From an uncultured Lachnospiraceae bacterium (GTDB taxonomy: Bacteria; Bacillota; Clostridia; Lachnospirales; Lachnospiraceae): a stretch of 64,000 nucleotides of DNA. Below are positions 7,467 to 15,025 of the stretch, one piece after another. The notes beneath the pieces were generated by a model. That model searched no databases. It was given only the letters and a program-made list of their open reading frames with translations, and was not told the DNA's origin. The position numbers were made by a program, and so were the translations under genes. Position 1 is the first letter of the stretch, and each line of letters starts with the position of its first letter. The stretch is taken from positions 1 through 64,000 of the forward strand of contig CAOKWI010000019.1 of assembly GCA_948473115.1 (NCBI GenBank), given 5' to 3'.

Positions 7467-7841
7467 TTGGAGATTGTCGTAAGCAATAAGACAAGTCGCC
7501 CGCTGTATGAGCAGATTGTAGCGCAGATGAAAGCGCAGATTATGAGCGGCGCGTTGAAGGCCGGGGAAGCGCTTCCCTCTATCCGTTCCCTTGCGAGATC
7601 GCTGCAGATCAGTGTCCTGACGGTGCAAAAGGCATATGACATTCTGCAGGAGGACGGATTTATTGAGACGACGGCCGGGAAGGGCTGCTATGTATCTGCC
7701 CAAAACCAGGATTTCTATTTGGAAGAACAGCAGAAAAAGATAGAGGGCTGTCTGAACGAAGCGATAGAAACAGCCCGTGCCAGCGGGATATCGCTTGACA
7801 AATTGCTCAACCTGTTAACACTGCTGTACGAGGAGGATTAG
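7467..7841 (+). CDS. GntR-family repressor, YtrA subfamily
   Basis: A 124-residue regulator with an N-terminal winged helix (RPLYEQIVAQMKAQIMSG, LPSIRSLARSLQISVLTVQK) and only a short helical C-terminus, which is the YtrA pattern. Such proteins repress adjacent ABC operons that respond to cell-wall antibiotics. I chose TTG 7467 with GGAAGG upstream, because the family starts with a strand such as LEIVVSNKTSRPLYEQ. An upstream in-frame extension would begin inside the promoter. The next gene starts 2 bp after its stop. Confidence 0.85.
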   Translation: MEIVVSNKTSRPLYEQIVAQMKAQIMSGALKAGEALPSIRSLARSLQISVLTVQKAYDILQEDGFIETTAGKGCYVSAQNQDFYLEEQQKKIEGCLNEAIETARASGISLDKLLNLLTLLYEED

Positions 7842-7843
7842 CG

Positions 7844-8698
7844 ATGGCAAATGCTTTAAGGGTATCGGGGCTTACCAAAACTTATAAGGATTTTGTCCTG
7901 GACCATGTTTCATTCACTGTTCCAAGCGGCTCCATTGTCGGATTGATCGGAGAGAACGGCGCAGGAAAGAGCACTACGATCAATGCGGCTTTGGGACTGA
8001 TTCAAAAGGAAGACGGCACTGTAACAATTTTAGAGAAGGAGGAACTGGACGAGGATGTCAAAGAACAGATTGGCGTGGTGTTCGATGGCAGTAATTACCC
8101 TGAGATTCTTTCTCCGCGGAAACTGAACCGGGTCATGAAACATATTTACAGGACCTGGGATGAGCAGGAATGGTTCCGGCTGCTGGAACAGTTTTCCCTG
8201 CCGCCCGATAAGCAGATCAAACAGTTTTCAAAGGGAATGAAGATGAAGCTGGCCATTTCCGCCGCGTTCTCCCATCATTCCAGGCTCTTGGTCCTGGACG
8301 AAGCCACCAGCGGCCTGGATCCGGTGGTCCGGGATGATATTCTGGATATGCTTCTGGATTTCGTGCAGGATGAAGGGCATTCCATACTGGTATCCTCCCA
8401 TATTACCAGCGATCTGGAGAAGATTGCCGATTATATTGTGTTTATCCATGGGGGGAGAGTGGTTTTTGAGAGACCCAAGGATGAACTGGCTGAGAAGTAT
8501 GGCATTGTCAAGTGCGGCGCGGCGCAGTTTGACGCGCTGGATAAATCTGATATCATTTCGTACCGCAGGATGGACTATGAATGGCAGGTTCTGGTTTCGG
8601 ACCGGGAGAGGATACAGGAAAGGTATCCGAAAGCCATGGTCATCCCGGCGACAATTGATGAAATTATGCTGCTTTACGTAAAGGGGGAGGGAAAGTGA
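7844..8698 (+). CDS. ABC transporter ATP-binding protein (YtrB-like)
   Basis: A 284-residue ATPase with Walker A GENGAGKST, signature FSKGMKMKL, Walker B LLVLDEATSGLD and switch His in VSSHI. The C-terminal 70 residues form the extra domain common in drug- and bacteriocin-export ATPases. It is co-transcribed with the GntR gene (2-bp gap) and overlaps the permease start, so the three form a self-regulated exporter for a cell-envelope-active compound. Substrate is not determinable. Confidence 0.85.
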   Translation: MANALRVSGLTKTYKDFVLDHVSFTVPSGSIVGLIGENGAGKSTTINAALGLIQKEDGTVTILEKEELDEDVKEQIGVVFDGSNYPEILSPRKLNRVMKHIYRTWDEQEWFRLLEQFSLPPDKQIKQFSKGMKMKLAISAAFSHHSRLLVLDEATSGLDPVVRDDILDMLLDFVQDEGHSILVSSHITSDLEKIADYIVFIHGGRVVFERPKDELAEKYGIVKCGAAQFDALDKSDIISYRRMDYEWQVLVSDRERIQERYPKAMVIPATIDEIMLLYVKGEGK

Positions 8699-9327
8699 TG
8701 AAAGGTGTTTTGGTGAAGGATCTCTATATTGCCAGGAGTAACATACTTGTGACCATTGTCAGCCTCATTGTCTTAGGCTTTGGGCTATCCTTTTTGCTGG
8801 AAACCAGCGCGCTTCTGGTGCTGGCTCCGGTTGCTTCCACGACAGCGGTCTTTATCAGTATTACCAGCGATGCGGCTTCCAAATGGAATAAAAATGTCAT
8901 TATCATGCCGGTATCGAGAAACCGGATTATTGGCGAGAAGTTTGTGCTTTATATTTTGCTTGCCCTGCTGGGAATGCTGACAGCGCTCATTCCCTGTCTG
9001 CTTCTTGCCCTTTTCGGGGCGGACATAACGCCGGGCTCTTTGTGTCTGTACGGCTCTGTGGGGATGAGCGCCACTCTGCTGGCGGGCGGCATCAGTCTGC
9101 CCTGTGCGTACTTGTTTGACCCGGAAAAATCGCAGATTGTCTTTATGATGTCTTTCATGGCGTCAACGGGAATCATTGCGGGGCTTGTGCTTCTTATAAA
9201 CCTGTTTTTCCCTGTGAAGGGAAATATCCTTCTGTCTTTCAATATTGTGCTTGCCATTTCTGTTGTCTGGTTTTTTGCCTCGTACCGGATTGCGGCAAGG
9301 GTATATCGGAAACGGGATATCACATGA
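8698..9327 (+). CDS. ABC-2 type permease partner of the GntR operon
   Basis: A 209-residue hydrophobic protein with about six membrane segments starting at SNILVTIVSLIVLGF and ending with a basic tail. It is the only permease in this operon, so it probably dimerises with the ATPase upstream. The start is ATG 8698 inside GTGATG; a GTG at 8695 is equally possible. It overlaps the ATPase stop, implying coupling. Confidence 0.75.
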   Translation: MKGVLVKDLYIARSNILVTIVSLIVLGFGLSFLLETSALLVLAPVASTTAVFISITSDAASKWNKNVIIMPVSRNRIIGEKFVLYILLALLGMLTALIPCLLLALFGADITPGSLCLYGSVGMSATLLAGGISLPCAYLFDPEKSQIVFMMSFMASTGIIAGLVLLINLFFPVKGNILLSFNIVLAISVVWFFASYRIAARVYRKRDIT

Positions 9328-9377
9328 TTCAGCCCCAATCGCAGATTGAAGAAATTTTTGTTTTCGAATCATAAAGG

Positions 9378-9417
9378 TGTCCGCTGTAATATTTTGCGGA
9401 CATTTCCGCATTATACT
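9378..9417 (+). promoter_or_regulatory. Dyad and -10 element before the BceRS-like system
   Basis: TGTCCGC (9378-9384) and GCGGACA (9396-9402) form an 11-bp-spaced palindrome, followed by TATACT (9412-9417) with no good -35. A weak -35 beside an operator suggests activator-dependent transcription. The right arm reads GCGGACATTT, as in the tandem sites upstream of the two related ABC genes. The rest of 9328-9569 shows no gene. Confidence 0.35.
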
Positions 9418-9569
9418 ACATAACGCCGGAATTTACCGTACTGTACTGGATAAACGTATATGGCTGGCGTTGTGTAGTCAGGCTGCTCGGAAATTTTATC
9501 TGTTGAGCAGTATCAGTGATAGCGGATGGCAAAAAGCTGCCGTTCATACAAAATGGAAAGAGGATGGCC

Positions 9570-10259
9570 ATGAAGAAGATTTTGCTGGTGGAGGACGATG
9601 CCTTGTTAAATAAGACACTGACCTACAATCTGAAATATGAGGGCTACGATATCACATCCGTCCTGAACGCGAATACAGCTGCTGGACTGCTGACCAAGAC
9701 GGAATATGACCTGGTGCTCCTGGACATCAACCTGCCGGACGGCAGCGGCTATGACCTGTGCAGACTCATAAAGCCGGAGCAGCCCGATACACTGGTCATA
9801 TTCCTGACGGCCAATGACCAGGAGAGCGACCAGATACGGGGGTATGAGGCCGGGGCGGTGGATTATATTACCAAGCCCTTTTCCGTTGGGGCTCTGCTAT
9901 GGAAGATCCATGCCATGTTTGCCATGCTGGAGCACCACAGGCCGGCAAGGGATCTATATGACGACGGCAGGCTGTTTCTGGATTTTTCAGTGCAGGCAGC
10001 CTCACTGAAGGGGAAGCCTGTTGCCCTTTCCCCGATGGAGTATAAGATGTTGTACCTGTTCTGCAAAAATCCGAAACAGATTCTGACCAGGCAGCGGCTT
10101 CTGGAAAGACTGTGGGATGCGGAGGAAAAATATGTGGATGAACACACCCTGACCACCACCATCAGCCGCATACGGGGCAAGATTGAGGCAGAGGGTGATA
10201 CTTACATCAAGACGATCTATGGGATCGGATATCAGTGGATGGGAGGGGAGCGAAAATGA
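9570..10259 (+). CDS. OmpR-family response regulator (BceR-like)
   Basis: A 229-residue regulator with an N-terminal receiver (acidic pocket EDD at 8-10, phospho-acceptor D52 in LLDINLPDG, TKPFS switch) and a C-terminal winged helix (PMEYKMLYLF, ERLWDAEEKYVDEHTL). I prefer ATG 9570, with AGAGG 6 bp upstream; ATG 9564 is in frame but abuts the site. It overlaps the kinase start by 4 bp. Beside a BceAB-like permease, it probably controls that transporter in response to peptide antibiotics. Confidence 0.88.
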   Translation: MKKILLVEDDALLNKTLTYNLKYEGYDITSVLNANTAAGLLTKTEYDLVLLDINLPDGSGYDLCRLIKPEQPDTLVIFLTANDQESDQIRGYEAGAVDYITKPFSVGALLWKIHAMFAMLEHHRPARDLYDDGRLFLDFSVQAASLKGKPVALSPMEYKMLYLFCKNPKQILTRQRLLERLWDAEEKYVDEHTLTTTISRIRGKIEAEGDTYIKTIYGIGYQWMGGERK

Positions 10260-11287
10260 AGCAGGAACGTATTTCTGTGAAAAATGTGTTCCTGATGGTC
10301 TGTGGCGGTACGGCGGTTTCCATGCTGACCATCTGCGTGGTCCCGGCTGTGATGACGGGCGAATTGTGGATTCTGACCGGCGGCGCGCTGATGACGGCCT
10401 GTGCCCTTTTCTGGCTGTTTCTTATGATGCTGTTTTTCAGCAGACGCCTCGCCGTTTTCACCGGAGAACTGTGCCGGACAATGGATCAGATGATAAGCGG
10501 CGGCGAAGCACCTGTGTGTCCTGCGGACGGGGAAACGCTCTTTGCCCGTATCAGCCACCGCCTCTTCCGACTGTATGGCATCATGCAGGAGAACCGGCAG
10601 AAGGTTGATGAAGAACGGCAGGAGTTACAGATGCTGGTATCAGACATTTCCCATCAGGTGAAGACACCGGTAAGCAACCTGAAAATGGTGACGGAGACAC
10701 TGCTGGAAAAGTCTGTCACGGAAGAAGACCGGCGTGAGTTCCTGCAGGGCATTCGGAACCAGGCGGACAAACTGGATTTTCTTTTCCAGGCTCTCGTTAA
10801 GACTTCCCGGTTGGAAACAGGAACGATCCGGCTTGAAAAGAAAGACAGCCTGTTGGTTGACACGCTTGCAATGGCCTGCGGCGAGATTGTCTATGATGCG
10901 GAAAAAAAGGATATTTCCGTATCGGTGGACTGCTCTGAAGATTTGTGTCTGTGCCACGATAGCAGGTGGACTGCGGAAGCACTTTTTAACCTGTTGGACA
11001 ACGCTGTGAAATACACCCCTGCTGGCGGCAAGATTGCTGTGACCGTCGAACAATGGGATATGTATGTAAAGGTGAATGTTGCGGATACAGGCAGAGGCAT
11101 TTCTGAAAGCAATCAAGCCGCAATCTTCCGGCGGTTCTATCGGGAAGATGAGGTACACGATAAAACGGGTGTCGGCATCGGGCTATACCTCGCGCGGGAA
11201 ATCATCACCATGCAGGGCGGCTATATCAAGGTGTCGTCAGAAGTCGGTAAGGGGTCTGTCTTTTCTGTTTTCCTGCCTGTCCGATGA
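10256..11287 (+). CDS. Membrane sensor histidine kinase (BceS-like)
   Basis: A 343-residue kinase with two N-terminal membrane segments joined by almost no external loop (about residues 15-63), the intramembrane-sensing layout of BceS-type kinases. The H-box is SDISHQVKTPVSNL, the N-box FNLLDNAVKYTP, and the G-boxes are ADTGRGI and GVGIGLYLA. Such kinases usually sense through their partner ABC permease, here presumably the one at 11682 and/or the paralogue at 25423. It overlaps the regulator gene by 4 bp. Confidence 0.88.
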   Translation: MKQERISVKNVFLMVCGGTAVSMLTICVVPAVMTGELWILTGGALMTACALFWLFLMMLFFSRRLAVFTGELCRTMDQMISGGEAPVCPADGETLFARISHRLFRLYGIMQENRQKVDEERQELQMLVSDISHQVKTPVSNLKMVTETLLEKSVTEEDRREFLQGIRNQADKLDFLFQALVKTSRLETGTIRLEKKDSLLVDTLAMACGEIVYDAEKKDISVSVDCSEDLCLCHDSRWTAEALFNLLDNAVKYTPAGGKIAVTVEQWDMYVKVNVADTGRGISESNQAAIFRRFYREDEVHDKTGVGIGLYLAREIITMQGGYIKVSSEVGKGSVFSVFLPVR

Positions 11288-11293
11288 GCTTTT

Positions 11294-11346
11294 CCAACCG
11301 TGCAGTTGCAATTCAATGCCGTCTGTATGCCATTTTTGGCAATGCT
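11294..11346 (-). repeat. Diverged reverse copy of the 5672-5739 palindrome
   Basis: Read on the minus strand, this stretch matches 5693-5742 closely: both share a GCCA/TGGC centre, then CAGACGG, GCATTG and ATTGCAAC. It begins only a few bases after the kinase stop. Its own arms still pair partly (TGCCA-TTTT-TGGCA at 11327-11340). The flanking 11347-11534 holds the tandem operator and the leader of the truncated ATPase gene. Confidence 0.55.
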
Positions 11347-11443
11347 GGGGGCTGGATTAACAACGCACAGTTGAAGTCTCTTTGAAATGTCCGCGTTTTG
11401 TAACAGTTCGCCCTAATTTTAAGGAATGACTTTCTCCGGCGCG

Positions 11444-11461
11444 GATATTTCTGTGACATTT
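11444..11461 (+). promoter_or_regulatory. Tandem half-sites upstream of the truncated ATPase/permease
   Basis: GATATTT-CTGT-GACATTT is a direct repeat with 11-bp spacing, the geometry used by OmpR-family dimers. The surrounding 25 bp is the same, with one mismatch, upstream of the paralogous ABC operon at 28505 on the opposite strand. It lies about 75 bp before the ATPase start in both cases. It is the likely binding site of the BceR-like regulator encoded just upstream. Confidence 0.5.
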
Positions 11462-11534
11462 GGAGTTTAAATTAACAGAAAAAGAACTTTCTTTGTTCTG
11501 TATGAACAGGCAGCCTTGAAAGGAGTTTCTCAGC

Positions 11535-11675
11535 ATGGGTATTTTACAGACTATTGGACTGAAAAAGTATTACGGGAGTGAACCGAATATCACCCGGGCT
11601 CTGGACGGCGTCAGTCTGTCCGTGGAACGGGGGAAGCTTGTGGCGGTAGGAGAAACCTCCGCAATCAGGGGGTGA
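11535..11675 (+). pseudogene. 46-codon stub of a BceA-like ABC ATPase
   Basis: Starting at ATG 11535 with GAAAGGAG upstream, the product begins like the intact ATPase at 28505 (GILQTIGLKKYYG versus SILQTIDLKKYYG) and stays parallel up to the start of Walker A. It then breaks into GETSAIRG and stops. The sequence after the break matches the 3' end and leader of the intact operon (GGTGACGGATCATGAC), so roughly 530 bp encoding Walker A onward are deleted while the permease ribosome site was kept. No ATPase activity is possible. It may survive as a leader peptide coupled to the permease. Confidence 0.8.
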
Positions 11676-11681
11676 CGGATC

Positions 11682-14051
11682 ATGACCTGGCCTTTTGAAA
11701 ATGACACCGGGGCCATTGTGGAGAAGCTGGCGGACAGGAGCCTGAAAAGTGAGAAGCGCCGGAACCTGATGGTGGTGGTCGCCGTTGCACTGGCGGCGTT
11801 CCTGATCTCTTTTGCAGCGGTTGTGTCCGTCTCTATTGCACAGATCCAGCGGAATCGGGTGGCAGATACTTATGAAGCGGTTTTCAGCGGTATGGACGCA
11901 TCTTATGTCGCGGCCCTGAAGGAGATGCCGGAATTTGCCCGCGTAGGCGAATACTATCTGCTGGGGCAGGAGCATTCAAATCAGGGATACAGCGCCTCCT
12001 ATGTGTACTGCGACAGCGACATGATGTATATTGCCCGCAGCCAGATGGAACTGGCAGAGGGGCGGCTTCCGGAACAGGAAAATGAAGTCGCTGTCAGCGG
12101 ATATTTCCTCTCCGCCTACGGCTCGGATGCCAGGATTGGTGAGAAGGTGACGCTGGATACCGAAAGCTTCCATGGCGAATACCTTGTGACAGGCATCCTG
12201 GACAACGTGGGAGAGAAGGAGGCAAATACCTGTGCCGTTATCCTGTCAAAGGCAGCGCTGACCAGGCAGCCCGGATTTGACCCTGCCGGATACCGCGCCT
12301 ATGTGCATTTCAGAAATGACAGGCAGTTCGACCAGGAGGCCATGGCTGCCCATTGCCGGGAGATTGCCGCACGGTTCGGCTCTGCACATGTGGGAATGAA
12401 CAGCAGTTATTTTGTATCCAATTCCAGGTCCATTGACTTTGTGTCCGTCCTCGGCATAGCCGCTCTGGTGCTGGTCGGCGGATATGTGGTTATCCAGAGC
12501 ATTTTCCGGATCTCTGTCAATGACAGAATACAAAGCTATGGACAGCTCCGCACCATCGGTGCAACACCAAAACAGATCCGGCGCATTGTGAAAAAGGAGA
12601 GCCGGTGGCTGGGCGGCATGGGAATCCTGATCGGCGTTCTATTGGGTATCAGCGGCGGGCTGCTGCTGTTCCCGAAAGGTTTCCATGGGGGTTATTATGG
12701 GATGGCTGCGCTTCTGACAGCGGTAATCTGTTGGTTCATGGTGGCATCCTCCGTCCACAGGCCGGTCAAAATAGCCGCCGGTATCTCACCGTTGCAGGCA
12801 GTGCGTTTTTCCGCTGGACAGGAAAAGGTATGCGGCAGGAAGAAACATCGGAAACTAAGTCCCGTATCCATGGGATTTGCAAACTTTCGGCGCGACCGCA
12901 AAAAGTCGGTGAGCATAGCAGCCTCTTTAAGCCTGGGCGGAATCCTTCTTCTGGTGGTGTCATCCATGGTTCTGACGCGGTCGCCGGAGCAGGCCGCAAG
13001 ACTGTTCTTCCCGGACGGAGATTATAAGGTCTATCTGTCCTCGGGGCAGCCGGAGGAAGAGATCATGGCTGCCGGCAACCCGCTGAATGAAGAGCTGCGG
13101 CAGGAGATCCTTTCTGTGGACGGGGTGGGGAACGTGCTGGCTGCCCGCCGGTCCCTGCACGCAAGATTCGGAACTTCCACAAATATGGAGGCGGGTATGT
13201 GCGACATGTTGACGGACACAAACCGTCCGGATGTGGAAGCAGCGCTGGTATCCGGCGCAATGCCGGCGGACTCCCACAGTATCCTTCTGGGGGCAAGTTA
13301 TCAGAGAGCCCTTGGGGATATAGATACAGGAGAGCCTATTGAACTGGCCTTGGGTCAGGAAACCGTGACAGTTACCATATCCGGCGTGTTTGACACGGCG
13401 AAGATCACAAACGGGCATGGCGCGCTGGCCATGGATGCGGCTGCCCTGTTCGCACCGGAAGGGTTGTTTTTGGAACTCCATCCCGAAATCGAAAACTTTG
13501 ACTATTCCTGGAGCATTGCCAGCGACCCGCAAAAAGCAGAGTCTGTGGAAAGCAGCCTGCGGGAGATGGTATCCAGCCGCAGCAATCTTGGGCTGGATGC
13601 CATAGCCACGCACATCGAATATGAGAAATTGCAGAACAGCATTGTTTTCGGAAGTATGCGGGCGATTTCCTGGCTGGTCTTCCTGTTTGGCGTTGTCAAC
13701 CTGATCAACACGACACTTTCCAATCAGATGTCGAGAAAGCGGGAAAACAGTATTATGCGCTCCGTTGGAATGACCCTCAGACAGCTGTGTAAAATGAATA
13801 TCATTGAGGGAATGTGCTATGTGTGCGTTACGGCTCTGGCGGTGACTGTTGTGGGACTGCCCGTCTCTGTGGCAATATGTGCGGAAATCAGCAAAAGATC
13901 CTTTGCAGGCAGAGTGGTTCCGTACCGGTTCCCTTTCCTGGAAATGGGTCTGTTCCTCCTGGTGCTGTCTGGCATGGAGGTGATTCTGTCCGTCTGGATG
14001 ATCTGCAGACAGAGGAAGCAATCCGTGACCGAACAGATGCGGAGCCAATGA
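11682..14051 (+). CDS. BceB-like FtsX-domain ABC permease without a local ATPase
   Basis: A 789-residue protein with an N-terminal membrane segment (about 28-50), an external domain, FtsX segments near 250-375 (IRSYGQLRTIGATPKQI-type loop), a second large external domain and three C-terminal segments (LVFLFGVVNLINT onward). It parallels the 794-residue protein at 25423 (both start MTWPFENDT). BceB-type permeases detoxify and sense bacitracin-like or lantibiotic peptides. Its own ATPase gene is a stub, so it must borrow an ATPase, plausibly the one at 27828, or act only as a sensor for the adjacent kinase. Confidence 0.82.
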   Translation: MTWPFENDTGAIVEKLADRSLKSEKRRNLMVVVAVALAAFLISFAAVVSVSIAQIQRNRVADTYEAVFSGMDASYVAALKEMPEFARVGEYYLLGQEHSNQGYSASYVYCDSDMMYIARSQMELAEGRLPEQENEVAVSGYFLSAYGSDARIGEKVTLDTESFHGEYLVTGILDNVGEKEANTCAVILSKAALTRQPGFDPAGYRAYVHFRNDRQFDQEAMAAHCREIAARFGSAHVGMNSSYFVSNSRSIDFVSVLGIAALVLVGGYVVIQSIFRISVNDRIQSYGQLRTIGATPKQIRRIVKKESRWLGGMGILIGVLLGISGGLLLFPKGFHGGYYGMAALLTAVICWFMVASSVHRPVKIAAGISPLQAVRFSAGQEKVCGRKKHRKLSPVSMGFANFRRDRKKSVSIAASLSLGGILLLVVSSMVLTRSPEQAARLFFPDGDYKVYLSSGQPEEEIMAAGNPLNEELRQEILSVDGVGNVLAARRSLHARFGTSTNMEAGMCDMLTDTNRPDVEAALVSGAMPADSHSILLGASYQRALGDIDTGEPIELALGQETVTVTISGVFDTAKITNGHGALAMDAAALFAPEGLFLELHPEIENFDYSWSIASDPQKAESVESSLREMVSSRSNLGLDAIATHIEYEKLQNSIVFGSMRAISWLVFLFGVVNLINTTLSNQMSRKRENSIMRSVGMTLRQLCKMNIIEGMCYVCVTALAVTVVGLPVSVAICAEISKRSFAGRVVPYRFPFLEMGLFLLVLSGMEVILSVWMICRQRKQSVTEQMRSQ

Positions 14052-14078
14052 GAAAATGTATTTTGCAGCATCCGAATA

Positions 14079-14108
14079 ACATTTCACAGCATCCGGACAG
14101 CATTTCAC
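14079..14108 (+). promoter_or_regulatory. LytTR-type direct-repeat operator
   Basis: ACATTTCAC (14079-14087) and GCATTTCAC (14100-14108) are direct repeats 21 bp apart, the two-turn spacing used by LytTR regulators such as ComE and AgrA. The second copy ends 10 bp before the -35. They sit within a longer duplicated unit starting CAGCATCCG. A further related string occurs near 16390-16420 at the end of the kinase gene. Confidence 0.55.
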
Positions 14109-14118
14109 GGCAGGCGGA

Positions 14119-14147
14119 TTGCTTTGGCGCTCCGGACAGGCTATAAT
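14119..14147 (+). promoter_or_regulatory. Promoter of the LytTR regulator gene
   Basis: TTGCTT (14119-14124), a 17-bp spacer and TATAAT (14142-14147). The perfect -10 with an imperfect -35 next to the direct repeats suits activation by the encoded regulator (autoregulation). Confidence 0.6.
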
Positions 14148-14183
14148 AAATGTCTGCCTTGACGGTGGTGAGGAGGTGGCGCA

Positions 14184-14888
14184 TTGATCCATATTGCAAT
14201 CTGCGATGATGAAAGATGTATGTCCGACCATATAAAGGCTCTGGTCTCCGATTTCTTTCGTAAGAAAAACAGGGAGATAACCATAAAGCCCTTTTCCTGC
14301 GGCGGAGAACTGCTAAAATATGACGGGCAGATAGATATCCTGTTTCTGGATATCCAGATGAAGGACATGGACGGCATGGAAACGGCAAGGAAGCTGAGGG
14401 CAGAGAAGTTTCGGGGATTCCTGATCTTCATCACGGTACTGAAGGAGATGGTATTTCAGTCTTTTGAGGTGCAGGCCTACGATTATCTGGTAAAACCGGT
14501 GGAGGTGCAGCAGTTTGAGAAAACCATGGAGCGCCTTTATGCTTCCATGAGCAGTGCCGGAGAAGACAGCCTGCTCGTGCAAAAGGGATATGAGAGCCGT
14601 ATCATCCGGAAGGACGATATTGTTTTCTGTGAAATCATAGACCGGAAAATATACCTGAACCTGGCGTCGTCGGAGGTCATTGATTATTATGAGCGGATTG
14701 AAAACCTGGAAATGAAGCTGGATGACCGGTTTTTCCGGTGCCACAGGAGTTATCTGATCAACCTGAAGCATTTGAAAGGCTATAAGAACGGGCTCGCATC
14801 TATGGATAACGGCAGTGAGATCCCTGTGTCAAGGCTGCGAAGTAAGGAGTTTTCCAGTGTGGTTCTACAGTATATGAAGAATATGTAG
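14184..14888 (+). CDS. LytTR-family response regulator (AgrA/VirR type)
   Basis: A 234-residue regulator with a receiver (DDE at 8-10, phospho-acceptor D56 in LFLDIQMKD, K104 in YLVKP) and a LytTR DNA-binding domain from about residue 135 (YEIIDRKIYLN-like start, HRSYLINLKHLKGY, IPVSRLRSKEF). The start is TTG 14184 with AGGAGGTGG upstream. It is followed by an AgrC-like kinase. The C-terminal codons and stop lie at the first units of a 9-bp tandem repeat, so changes in repeat number could alter the end of this protein. Confidence 0.88.
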   Translation: MIHIAICDDERCMSDHIKALVSDFFRKKNREITIKPFSCGGELLKYDGQIDILFLDIQMKDMDGMETARKLRAEKFRGFLIFITVLKEMVFQSFEVQAYDYLVKPVEVQQFEKTMERLYASMSSAGEDSLLVQKGYESRIIRKDDIVFCEIIDRKIYLNLASSEVIDYYERIENLEMKLDDRFFRCHRSYLINLKHLKGYKNGLASMDNGSEIPVSRLRSKEFSSVVLQYMKNM

Positions 14889-15021
14889 AATATGAAAGAT
14901 ACGCAGAATACACAAGATATGCAGAACGTGCAAGATGTGTAAAATATGTAAGATGTGTAGAATATACAAGATAAGTAGAATGTGCAAGATATGTAGAATA
15001 TGAAGAAGATATAGAATATGC
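14878..15021. repeat. 16 units of a 9-bp tandem repeat between regulator and kinase
   Basis: Exactly 144 bp divide into sixteen 9-bp units that alternate between the patterns AGAATATGN and AAGATATGN, giving an 18-bp higher period. The array starts within the last codons of the LytTR gene and ends 4 bp before the kinase ATG. Since 9 is a multiple of 3, copy-number change would not shift frames. Stop codons recur every few units in the regulator frame. Confidence 0.8.
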
Positions 15022-15025
15022 GGGA

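Noticed and set aside
12960..14231. Long open frame on the minus strand opposite the FtsX permease gene
   Set aside because: It is a shadow of the GC-rich plus-strand gene. It has no ribosome site, no recognisable domain and an odd His/Cys-rich composition.
14878..15021. CRISPR array
   Set aside because: Units are only 9 bp and contiguous, with no spacers and no cas genes nearby.
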